Positions 7,414 to 15,212 of a stretch of 27,445 nt of DNA are shown in pieces. A model generated the notes under the pieces. It saw only the letters and a program-made list of their open reading frames with translations. It searched no databases and was not told the origin of the DNA. Source of the DNA: Clostridiales bacterium UBA2432. GTDB lineage: Bacteria; Bacillota; Clostridia; Lachnospirales; Vallitaleaceae. The position numbers were made by a program, and so were the translations under genes. Each line of letters begins with the position of its first letter. Position 1 is the stretch's first letter. Location: contig DDQW01000056.1 in assembly GCA_002342805.1 (NCBI GenBank), positions 1 to 27,445 on the forward strand. The letters run 5' to 3'.

Positions 7414-8848
7414 AGTTGGTTCGATTAAGAATAACATGATGCTCTATTCCCTAGGAATCATTCTTTTAATGGCAATATTAAGTATGTATTCTTTAAGCAT
7501 TATGGAGCGATATAAAGGACAAATTCAAGCAATGTTTGAAAAACATATCTATTTATCTGAGGTTGAGTCAAATATGAATGGTCTTGATGCAGACTTATTA
7601 GGATTTTTGACCTCAAAAAGCTCCACTCGGCTGAACAACTTTTTGATTGGTGTGGAGCAGCTGCAAAGTGATATTAGTCAAGTGGATGAGCAAATATATA
7701 ATGATGAAGATTTGATGATGAAAAATATTGTTCATCTTGTTGAGGCTTATTTGGAACAAAGCAATGAAGCCATTGGATATAAACGGCTTCGGGATGTAGA
7801 AAAATATTACGAACATTATGAATATAGTGTTGAGATTAAAGGATATATATTTGATTATATTGATCAATTAAATAATAAACAGTTAAATAGAAATTCAAAA
7901 GCTTACTTAGATTTAGTCAATCAAATCCGTTTATTACAATCGATTACCTATATTATTGTTATTGTTTTGGTTTTGATTGCATTTACAGTCGTCTATTATA
8001 TTACTGCACGAATGGTTCGGCCCATTACCCATTTATCAGATGCAGCTGAAGAGATTGCAAAAGGAAATTTTCAAACACCGGACGTATATGTAGACTCCGA
8101 AGATGAGTTTTTACTCTTGGCAGCCGCTTTTAATAAGATGAAAAATAGTATCAGTGAATACGTAGATGAGCTAAAAACCCAAGCGGAAACGGAAGCTAAG
8201 CTTAAGGATGAGCAACTCAAGAATGTGAAAATGGAGCATTTATTAGATAATGCTAGATTATATGCCCTTCAATCACAGATTAATCCACATTTTATGTTTA
8301 ATACCATTAATGCTGGGGTCCAGTTGTCAATACTTGAACGTGCTCCTAAAACCGGTAATTTTTTAGAGACAATGTCGAGGTTGTTTCGCTATAATATTCA
8401 AAAAATGGATACCCATTGTACATTGGACGAAGAGATTAATAATATTAAAGATTATTATGAGTTATTAAAAGTACGTTTTGGACAACGGATACAGTTTGAA
8501 TTTCACATTGATTCGCAAGTGACTAATGTCAAGGTTCCACAACTCATTTTACAACCCCTGGTAGAAAATGCCTATATTCATGGATTAAGTGGATTAGAAG
8601 AAGGGGGTAAGATTTTCATTGATGTTCATAAAAACGCCCCCTTTGTTGAAATTATTGTTCAAGATACAGGGGTTGGGATGACAAGGGAACGAATACAAGA
8701 AATCCTATCTAATAATTCAGGAATCGGTATCAAAAATGTACGTGATCGTCTCGAGTTATTCTATCATCAACATAATCTGTTCCATGTCGAAAGTGAAGTC
8801 GGACACGGAGTGAAAATAACAATAAAAATCCCGCTAAATATGGAGTGA
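7397..8848 (+). CDS. YesM/LytS-type sensor histidine kinase
   Basis: This 483-aa kinase has transmembrane helices at about residues 13-35 and 183-206 enclosing an extracytoplasmic helical domain of about 145 residues. A HAMP domain (RPITHLSDAAEEIAKGNF onward) and a short coiled coil follow. The catalytic core is the His_kinase/HATPase pair of the YesM family: phospho-acceptor His298 in QSQINPHFMFNTIN, N-box Asn391 in QPLVENAYIHG, G1 in DTGVGM and G2 in GIGIKNVRDRL. All key residues are present. ATG 7397 is preferred; an in-frame GTG at 7388 is possible. It overlaps the upstream binding-protein gene and ends 4 nt before the response-regulator gene, so the three are translationally coupled. It most likely senses a sugar-loaded binding protein through its extracytoplasmic domain and phosphorylates the YesN-type partner. 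Confidence 0.9.
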   Translation: MSKLNKVGSIKNNMMLYSLGIILLMAILSMYSLSIMERYKGQIQAMFEKHIYLSEVESNMNGLDADLLGFLTSKSSTRLNNFLIGVEQLQSDISQVDEQIYNDEDLMMKNIVHLVEAYLEQSNEAIGYKRLRDVEKYYEHYEYSVEIKGYIFDYIDQLNNKQLNRNSKAYLDLVNQIRLLQSITYIIVIVLVLIAFTVVYYITARMVRPITHLSDAAEEIAKGNFQTPDVYVDSEDEFLLLAAAFNKMKNSISEYVDELKTQAETEAKLKDEQLKNVKMEHLLDNARLYALQSQINPHFMFNTINAGVQLSILERAPKTGNFLETMSRLFRYNIQKMDTHCTLDEEINNIKDYYELLKVRFGQRIQFEFHIDSQVTNVKVPQLILQPLVENAYIHGLSGLEEGGKIFIDVHKNAPFVEIIVQDTGVGMTRERIQEILSNNSGIGIKNVRDRLELFYHQHNLFHVESEVGHGVKITIKIPLNME

Positions 8849-8852
8849 AACT

Positions 8853-10448
8853 ATGTATAAAATTATGATTGCCGATGATGAACAAATCGTTCTAGAAGGC
8901 ATTAAGTTTATCATTGAAGATAATTTTTCAAAAGTAAATATTGTAGCAACAGCTAGTTCGGGGCGGGAAGCTATTGAAGCGACAAATCAAGTGATTCCGG
9001 ATATTATTTTGATGGATATAAAGATGCCCGGTATAAATGGCATTGAGGCAATCGAAACCATTAAAAAACGTTATCCAAGTGTTCGCTTTGTGATTATATC
9101 TGCCTATGAACAATTTGAGTATGCAAAGCAAGCGGTTGAATTGGGTGTTAGTGATTACATTCTTAAACCAATTAACCAAGAAAAGTTATTAAAAGTGCTT
9201 CATAAAATCATGGGGGAGATCGATGAAGAACGAAACCAACGTGCTATAGAAATGGAGAACAGGGAAAAGCTGGAGAAGATTATTCCTGTTTTAGAACATG
9301 GTTTTGTTTATTCTTTGCTCCTTAATACAGATTACCGAGAAGAATTATTTCGTTATGAAGAATTGTTTACGATAGATCAAGACTATGGCTATGTAATGAT
9401 TTTTGAATTTGGTGAAAAAGATGGTGATGATAAGCTAAGCAATCGAATTGGTGCTGGAGTCAAAGGCCAAACCTTTTATCCTAAAGTGCAAAATGAAATT
9501 AAATACAAATGTAAATCCATTGTGGGGCCCCTTGTCATAAATCGTATGATCGTCATTGTGCTAGAAGATGAAACAGACAATGAGTATCAGCAACGAATAA
9601 AAGCCATTCATTTAACAGAATCGATTATAGCAAGTATACGTAGTTATGTAGACAGTCATATTTGTGTGGGTATAGGTTCCTGTTATCGCCTTGATAAAAT
9701 CAAGAATTCTCTTGAAGAGGCAAATCAAGCATTATCACGAAATATTAATGAAGAAATTATACATGTAAATGATATCTTTGCTCTTGAAGGTAATGAAAAA
9801 GAATATACATATGTGGATATTAAAGAAGACGAAACAATGATTGTTCAACTTATTGAAAGCGGTAATGAAGGATTAGTCGCAAAAGAAATTCAAAGTTTTC
9901 TATCAAAAATTCACACAAAATTCCATGGTAATTTAGAAGATGTGATGAGTATTGCAATGGAGTTAATGGTTATGGTCTTAAGCACATCTTATAAAAATAA
10001 TCTGAATGAGGCCAAAGTGGGATATTCAACCTATCTAACTGAAATTCGACGCATGGAGACCTTTTCAGAACTCGTGAATTGGTGTATAGGAAAAGTTCAA
10101 TATATTACACGTCTCTTACAGGACACGAGAGTACAGCATATTTCGGATATTGTCATGTCAGCAAAAAGTTATATTGATCAACATTATAGTGAAGAAATTG
10201 GTTTGAATGATATTTCAAAGGAGGTGGCGGTGAGCCCGCAATATTTTAGCAAGATTTTTAAAGAGGAGATTGGGGTTACTTTTGTTGAATATGTTCGATC
10301 AAAGCGTATTGAAGTTGCAAAAGAAATGTTAAAAACGAAAAAGTATTCTGTAAAAGAAATTTGTTATGAGATCGGTTATAATGATCCGAATTATTTTAGC
10401 CGGTTATTTAAAAAGCTTGTAGGCGTAACACCAACAGATTACAAGTAA
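8853..10448 (+). CDS. YesN-type response regulator with AraC DNA-binding domain
   Basis: This 531-aa regulator begins with a receiver domain at residues 1-120: acidic pocket ADDE, phospho-acceptor Asp55 in ILMDIKMPG, the switch Ser in VIISAYE and the conserved Lys in YILKPI. A middle region of about 300 residues, not assigned further, links it to a C-terminal AraC-type double helix-turn-helix at about residues 436-531 (GLNDISKEVAVSPQYFSKIF and IGYNDPNYFSRLFKK). A GGAG site at 8842-8845 precedes the ATG by 7 nt. It is the cognate partner of the adjacent kinase. In known YesMN and XylFII-LytS-YesN systems this regulator activates a nearby sugar ABC importer, which here would be chvE-gguAB. That target is an inference from neighbourhood. 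Confidence 0.9.
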   Translation: MYKIMIADDEQIVLEGIKFIIEDNFSKVNIVATASSGREAIEATNQVIPDIILMDIKMPGINGIEAIETIKKRYPSVRFVIISAYEQFEYAKQAVELGVSDYILKPINQEKLLKVLHKIMGEIDEERNQRAIEMENREKLEKIIPVLEHGFVYSLLLNTDYREELFRYEELFTIDQDYGYVMIFEFGEKDGDDKLSNRIGAGVKGQTFYPKVQNEIKYKCKSIVGPLVINRMIVIVLEDETDNEYQQRIKAIHLTESIIASIRSYVDSHICVGIGSCYRLDKIKNSLEEANQALSRNINEEIIHVNDIFALEGNEKEYTYVDIKEDETMIVQLIESGNEGLVAKEIQSFLSKIHTKFHGNLEDVMSIAMELMVMVLSTSYKNNLNEAKVGYSTYLTEIRRMETFSELVNWCIGKVQYITRLLQDTRVQHISDIVMSAKSYIDQHYSEEIGLNDISKEVAVSPQYFSKIFKEEIGVTFVEYVRSKRIEVAKEMLKTKKYSVKEICYEIGYNDPNYFSRLFKKLVGVTPTDYK

Positions 10449-10459
10449 GGTGGGGTAAG

Positions 10460-11506
10460 ATGAAGCTAAGTAGAAAGAAAAAACAAATGTTCGTTTTAAC
10501 GATGGGTTTACTTATTATGAGTACTATTGGAATATTGATATACATGGATTACCAAGAAAAACTCAAAGCGGATCAAGAAACAATTACTATTGGGTATTTG
10601 TCAGACAATCTTGTGATTGAGCGATGGCAAAGAGATCAGGAAATCTTTCGTGCAAATGCAACAAAGCAAGGGGCGGAAGTCCTTGTCTATAATGCCAACG
10701 AAAATAACGCCACGCAAATACAACAGATACAACTTCTGATTGAAAAAGAAGTCGATGTATTGGTTGTTGTACCCTATGATCGCGATGGTTTGTCTGAGGT
10801 CATCAAGGAAGCAAGACAAGCCGGAATAAAAGTAATTGCATATGATCGGCTTATTCGTAATGTTGAAATTGATGCCTATATTTCTTTTGACAATGTGAAA
10901 GTCGGTGAACTCATGGCAGGTGAGTTGCTTGAACATGTGCCAAAAGGGAACTATGTGATCATTAACGGTTCACCGGATGATAATAATTCATATATGTTTA
11001 ATGAAGGTTATATGAATATTTTGACGCCGGAAATAGAAAATGGAAATATACATATTATTGAAGAAATCTATGCAGAGGACTGGAGAGAAGAGCCGGCCTA
11101 TGATTTGATTGCAAGATTACTAGATGAAGGCCAAGAAATTGATGCCATTATCGGTGCAAATGACCGATTGGCAGAAGCGGCAATTCGAGCATTAGCAGAA
11201 GAAGGATTAGCCGGTAAAGTGTTTGTAGCAGGTCATGATGCGGATATATCCGCATGTCAACGTATTGTTGAAGGAACTCAACATATGACGGTCTACAAGC
11301 CAATTCGTACATTGGCAGAAGCAGCGGTTAATTTGGCAATTCAGTTTGCCAAAAATGAAGAACCGCTTGTTCAGCAAACCATTTATAATGGCCAAGCAGA
11401 TATCCCATATATTCGTTTAGATGTTCTATCTGTTACCCAAGAGACTCTAGATGAGACAGTTATTGAAGATGGATTTCACAGGAGAGAAGATGTTTACCGA
11501 GAATAG
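10460..11506 (+). CDS. Membrane-anchored XylF/ChvE-like sugar-binding protein, second sensor
   Basis: This 348-aa protein has a single N-terminal transmembrane anchor (about residues 9-28) with no lipobox, then a XylF/ChvE-type binding domain. Diagnostic segments are TIGYLSDNLVIERWQRD, VDVLVVVPYDRDG, IAYDRLIRN, YISFDNVKVGELMAGEL, INGSPDDNNSYMFNEG, IGANDRLAEAAIRAL and GHDADISACQRI. Several match the transporter's ChvE in the same window (YDRLVTN, DNNAFLFFEG, GQDAEIPSI), so the two may bind similar sugars. AAGGTGGGG directly follows the response-regulator stop and precedes the ATG. The position after the kinase/regulator pair is like XylFII, the anchored co-sensor of LytS kinases. It closes the sensor unit. 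I see no terminator before the next gene, although a new promoter is present. Confidence 0.85.
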   Translation: MKLSRKKKQMFVLTMGLLIMSTIGILIYMDYQEKLKADQETITIGYLSDNLVIERWQRDQEIFRANATKQGAEVLVYNANENNATQIQQIQLLIEKEVDVLVVVPYDRDGLSEVIKEARQAGIKVIAYDRLIRNVEIDAYISFDNVKVGELMAGELLEHVPKGNYVIINGSPDDNNSYMFNEGYMNILTPEIENGNIHIIEEIYAEDWREEPAYDLIARLLDEGQEIDAIIGANDRLAEAAIRALAEEGLAGKVFVAGHDADISACQRIVEGTQHMTVYKPIRTLAEAAVNLAIQFAKNEEPLVQQTIYNGQADIPYIRLDVLSVTQETLDETVIEDGFHRREDVYRE

Positions 11507-11517
11507 TAAAATACATA

Positions 11518-11545
11518 TTGATTTTACCTGTATATATGTTAGACT
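11518..11545 (+). promoter_or_regulatory. Candidate promoter of the DUF4015-deacetylase gene
   Basis: TTGATT (11518-11523), a 16-bp spacer and TAGACT (11540-11545) preceded by TGT give an extended -10 arrangement. The 5' leader would be about 50 nt, A-rich, ending in a GAGG site. No operator was recognised. Confidence 0.4.
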
Positions 11546-11602
11546 AAATAAGACAAACAAACTAAACAAATAACAAAAAAAGAACAACGAAGAGGATGTA
11601 TA

Positions 11603-14236
11603 ATGAAAAAAATTAAATGGATTGTTTTATTAGTTGTAGTGAGTTTATTTTTTGTAGCATGTGATAATGATTCAGAAAGCGCAGGCAATGCAAATGCTGA
11701 AGCTGAATCTACTGATAATAGTCAGGACGAAGATGTGAGTGAAAGTGACTCCACAATGGAAACGGAAGTTGAAGCAGAGCCTGAACCTGAAGTTGAACCG
11801 GAACCAACGGATGAAGAACTTTTGGCATTGGCGATTGAAGAACGCAATGAACAAGATGCAATTAATAAGGAACGGGACGGAGCTTACTATGTACCGCTAC
11901 CGACGATTGATTCCATAGATGATTTGAACCCGGAACTTGTGACAGCCAAAGCGAAGGCCTTATATATGACCAGTAATATTGCCGGTTTTAATTTTGAAGA
12001 AGAAGATGTAGAATTATATGCTGACCATATTCGCTACTTGGCAGGTGAATCAACGGAAGCGGTTGATCAAGCACGTTTAAGTGATGTTAATCGCTTAGAA
12101 GAAATATTGGGTATATGTATGGCGACAGAAGTGAATTCCCTTGTCATTGATGTTAAGAATGACCATGGGCTTGTCGGCTGGAAAAGCGATATCCAGATTG
12201 TTCAAGATATTGATAGTCATATGAATGCACCCATGAAAGATTATGAGCGTTTGTTAAACTACTTAGATGAAAATAACATCTATACAATTGCTCGGGTTGT
12301 TGCCTTTAAAGATCCCTATTATGCAGAACATGAACCGGACCATACCATACAACTGAATTCCGGTGGAACCTACCGCGATAATAAAGGAACGGCTTGGGTG
12401 AATCCCTTTGATCCGGCGGTATGGGACTATGTTGTTGCTGTATCCAAAGAGGCCGCATTACGTGGGTTTAAAGAGGTGCAGTACGACTATGTGAGATTCC
12501 CGGATAATGCCGCAAAATATAATGATATTACCCACTTTCCTGAACGAAATCTTCGGGATAAAGACGAAGGAATTGAAGACTTTTTAATTTATGCTAATCG
12601 TGCTTTAGAACCCTATAATGTGCATATTTCTGTTGATGTTTTTGCGCAAGCAAGTCGTTCATGGGATGACCATCCGGAAGATATCGGACAGACATGGCGT
12701 AAGATGGCAAATTTATCCGACTATATTTGTCCAATGATATATCCAAGTCATTATGGACCTAATGTATATGGATTCCCAGTACCTGATCAACATCCTTATG
12801 ATGTTGTACGAATTGCACTACAAGAATCGATTGAAAAAAACAGTGCCCAAAAGAATCCGGGAATAATTCGGCCATGGATTCAAGGATTTACAGCAGGTTG
12901 GATTCCCGGCAATATTTCCTATGACGCGGAGACGATTGCAGAGCAAATCATTGCGGCAGCTGAACTTGGTATTGATGAGTATATTATATGGGATGCAAGT
13001 AATACCTATGATCCTATGATTTTCTTCTACCATGACCGCATTGGCCAACCTTTTCCAAAAGAAGGTCAAGATATGGTCGGAAGGACAGCAGAAGAAGCAC
13101 TTGATCGTTACTTGACGGCGGAGCGTTATGATCGAAAAAGTCAAATCTATCTACTTACACCCAAAGATTCTCGAGCTGAAGATTATGATGATTTTGCAGA
13201 AGAATTAGATACATCAGAGATAAAAGTGGAATCCTATGATATTCTAAGCGTTGAAAAAGTCGATGATGAAAATTATATAGCCAAGGTGGATGTAACGTAT
13301 TCATCAACATCTGGCCTAGCCGAACTTACGAGTGCAGAATATACCATTTCTATGGAAGATGGTGTCTTTAAAATCATCCGTCCGGAACTTGAATGGTTGA
13401 ATCCGGAAGATTTTCCTTTAGGCCTGTCTCCCAATGAAATGGGCCGTGTTATGGTTTTGATGTATCACAACATTGGTGATGAAGAGGCGACATGGACACG
13501 AACCCCTGAGAATTTTAGAAAAGACCTAGATACCCTTTATGAAAAAGGGTATCGGCCCATAAGCCTAAAAGATTACGCATCGGGTAATATCACCACGGAA
13601 TCGGGCTATACGCCGGTGGTAATCACCATTGACGATACGAATAAGAATAACTTTTATTATACGGAAGATGGTAAGATTGCTCCGGATTCCTTTGTGGGAA
13701 TTTTTATGGACTTCCACGAAGCGCATCCGGATTTTCCATTAGAAGCGACTTTTTTTGCAGACGGCCCAGTGGTTTTTGACGAACCGGATTTAGAAAAGAA
13801 GAAGGTAGATACAGTTATTCAAGCCGGTATGGATATCAATAATCATACCTTAGCACATGAAAGTTTAAAGAAACTAGATTCAGCAGGCATTCAAGAAGCC
13901 ATTGGAAAACATGCGGCAAATATTGAAAAGCTCATTGGTGTCAAAGACTATAAAGTCAATACATTAGCATTACCTTATGGTGAACGTCCTTCTGATGACG
14001 TCTTAGAAAAGTTGCTTTTGGAAGGTAAGTATGAGAATTATTCGTATGAAAATATCGCTGTTTTAAATGTTGGTTGGAATCCTGCATATTCACCCTTTGA
14101 TGAAAGATTTAATCCGCTTAGTATTCCCAGAATTCGTGCGAGTGAAATGAATGTGGATAATGTTGGCATGTATAATTACATTGAATATTTTGACAAGAAT
14201 CCGGGACAACGTTTTATAAGTGATGGGAAACCGTGA
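11603..14236 (+). CDS. Lipoprotein fusing a DUF4015 putative glycoside hydrolase with a NodB-type polysaccharide deacetylase
   Basis: This 877-aa surface lipoprotein has lipobox FVAC at about residue 20 and then an acidic Glu/Pro-rich linker. Residues of about 110-480 are a DUF4015-type TIM-barrel putative glycosidase, with ALYMTSNIAGF, VNSLVIDVKNDHG, the acidic strand VQYDYVRFPD (Asp295), HISVDVFAQAS, YICPMIYPSHYG and YIIWDASNTYD. A middle alpha/beta domain (about 510-610) resembles a stalk. Residues of about 620-860 form a NodB/CE4 deacetylase: VLMYHNIG, ITIDDTNKN with Asp677/Asp678, NNHTLAHESL with metal ligands His748/His752, and LPYGERP at 790-796. The usual Arg before the PYG motif is Ala-Leu here. 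Both enzyme domains look intact. It probably acts on a cell-wall or extracellular polysaccharide; substrate and reaction of DUF4015 are not established. The 3' end overlaps the convergent AraC gene by 23 bp. Confidence 0.85.
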   Translation: MKKIKWIVLLVVVSLFFVACDNDSESAGNANAEAESTDNSQDEDVSESDSTMETEVEAEPEPEVEPEPTDEELLALAIEERNEQDAINKERDGAYYVPLPTIDSIDDLNPELVTAKAKALYMTSNIAGFNFEEEDVELYADHIRYLAGESTEAVDQARLSDVNRLEEILGICMATEVNSLVIDVKNDHGLVGWKSDIQIVQDIDSHMNAPMKDYERLLNYLDENNIYTIARVVAFKDPYYAEHEPDHTIQLNSGGTYRDNKGTAWVNPFDPAVWDYVVAVSKEAALRGFKEVQYDYVRFPDNAAKYNDITHFPERNLRDKDEGIEDFLIYANRALEPYNVHISVDVFAQASRSWDDHPEDIGQTWRKMANLSDYICPMIYPSHYGPNVYGFPVPDQHPYDVVRIALQESIEKNSAQKNPGIIRPWIQGFTAGWIPGNISYDAETIAEQIIAAAELGIDEYIIWDASNTYDPMIFFYHDRIGQPFPKEGQDMVGRTAEEALDRYLTAERYDRKSQIYLLTPKDSRAEDYDDFAEELDTSEIKVESYDILSVEKVDDENYIAKVDVTYSSTSGLAELTSAEYTISMEDGVFKIIRPELEWLNPEDFPLGLSPNEMGRVMVLMYHNIGDEEATWTRTPENFRKDLDTLYEKGYRPISLKDYASGNITTESGYTPVVITIDDTNKNNFYYTEDGKIAPDSFVGIFMDFHEAHPDFPLEATFFADGPVVFDEPDLEKKKVDTVIQAGMDINNHTLAHESLKKLDSAGIQEAIGKHAANIEKLIGVKDYKVNTLALPYGERPSDDVLEKLLLEGKYENYSYENIAVLNVGWNPAYSPFDERFNPLSIPRIRASEMNVDNVGMYNYIEYFDKNPGQRFISDGKP

Positions 14237-15107
14237 TTAGATATTCTTTTGGTGTGAGCTGCTTAAAGGATTTAAACTGTTTGATAAAGTAACTGGTATC
14301 ATTAAAGCCCACAGTATAACCGATATCGGTTATACTGTTTTGTTGACTTAGGAGCAATTTTTCGGCCTCGGTAATACGAACAAAGTTTAGATATTTTGAA
14401 AAAGAAATACCGGAGACTTTTTTAAATAGTCGTGAAAAATAACTATAACTTATGTGACAATGCTGAGCAATCTCTTTGGCAGTCAGTTGGGTGGCATAGT
14501 GGTCGTGGATGTATTCGAATGCTTGAAGAATCGGTGAAATATCCACGTCATTTATAGGATTATTGAGAAGATGGAAACCTTGATGCTCTAGTTTTGAGAA
14601 AAAACGGAAGACGAGTCCAAGCAGGTGGGACTTGAGTAAAAGCTCATAACCATATGGCTTAGATAAAAAAAGATCCATGATTTCTAAATAATCTTTTTTT
14701 GATTCAGCAGATAATTCTCTTTGATTAAAATATTTATATTGAGGAGGAACGGGGGTTAAAATTGGTGTCATATTTTTCAAAAGGAAGGCATCAAAGGAAG
14801 AATCAAAAAGGAGTGCCGGATCAAATTTTATTACAGCATATTCAAAGACTTCGTCTTCGATCCCTATCATGGAATGGACATCGCGAGGAAGTATATAAAA
14901 CATTTCACCTTTTGAAACTGTTATAGAATACCCGTTGCTGATAATGCGTCCCTTACCCTTAATCACGTATATAATTTCGATATAGTAATGCCAATGGGCA
15001 TCAATCGGTAATGCATCATTGCTTGTTCCGTCATAAAAACAATAGAAAGAATGCTTCATGTCGCTTGAGTATTTTATTGATTTTGAATCTTCAAAAAAAC
15101 TATTCAT
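14214..15107 (-). CDS. AraC family transcriptional regulator with cupin sensor domain
   Basis: This 297-aa regulator has an N-terminal cupin-type ligand domain (HWHYYIEIIYVIKGKGRI, then GEMFYILPRDVHSM) and a C-terminal AraC double helix-turn-helix at about residues 195-295 (LTAKEIAQHCHISYSYFSRLF and ITDIGYTVGFNDTSYFIKQF). This is the common architecture of sugar-responsive AraC activators without a receiver domain. AAGGAG lies just upstream of the ATG. It is divergent from the GH2 beta-mannosidase gene across 105 bp, which makes that gene its likeliest target. Its last codons overlap the DUF4015-deacetylase gene. Part of the second HTH is encoded by a perfect 28-bp palindrome that may terminate the opposite transcript. 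Effector unknown. Confidence 0.88.
   Translation of the reverse strand: MNSFFEDSKSIKYSSDMKHSFYCFYDGTSNDALPIDAHWHYYIEIIYVIKGKGRIISNGYSITVSKGEMFYILPRDVHSMIGIEDEVFEYAVIKFDPALLFDSSFDAFLLKNMTPILTPVPPQYKYFNQRELSAESKKDYLEIMDLFLSKPYGYELLLKSHLLGLVFRFFSKLEHQGFHLLNNPINDVDISPILQAFEYIHDHYATQLTAKEIAQHCHISYSYFSRLFKKVSGISFSKYLNFVRITEAEKLLLSQQNSITDIGYTVGFNDTSYFIKQFKSFKQLTPKEYLITVSHHL
14311..14341 (+). terminator. Perfect palindrome, candidate terminator for the DUF4015-deacetylase gene inside the AraC gene
   Basis: ACAGTATAACCGAT (14311-14324) is followed at once by its exact reverse complement (14325-14338), then TTT and GTT. The position is 75 nt past the stop of the plus-strand gene. On the minus strand no T-run follows, so it would act only on plus-strand transcription. 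The short T-tract makes efficiency uncertain. It could alternatively be a protein-binding site. Confidence 0.5.
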
Positions 15108-15149
15108 AAGATCTCCTTTGACAAATTTGTTGCATTGTTTTCCATTTAT

Positions 15150-15158
15150 ATTATAGCA
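15150..15158 (-). promoter_or_regulatory. Extended -10 of the AraC regulator gene
   Basis: The minus strand reads TGCTATAAT, a consensus -10 with the TGn extension, about 43 nt before the start codon. No strong -35 lies at 16-18 bp, which fits an extended -10 promoter. Confidence 0.5.
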
Positions 15159-15164
15159 TGTACC

Positions 15165-15193
15165 TTCATTATGTTCTATGATAAGAATATAAT
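15165..15193 (+). promoter_or_regulatory. Candidate promoter of the beta-mannosidase gene
   Basis: TATAAT (15188-15193) is preceded at 17 bp by a poor -35, TTCATT (15165-15170). The start would fall near 15200, leaving only about 13 nt of leader with AGGAGG at 15202-15207. A weak -35 suits activation by the divergent AraC protein. Confidence 0.35.
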
Positions 15194-15212
15194 ATTTGCA
15201 TAGGAGGTTATT

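Noticed and set aside
15118..15123. TTGACA near the AraC/beta-mannosidase divergent region as a -35.
   Set aside because: No -10 is found 16-18 bp downstream; the nearest TATA-like sequences are about 25 bp away or on the other strand.
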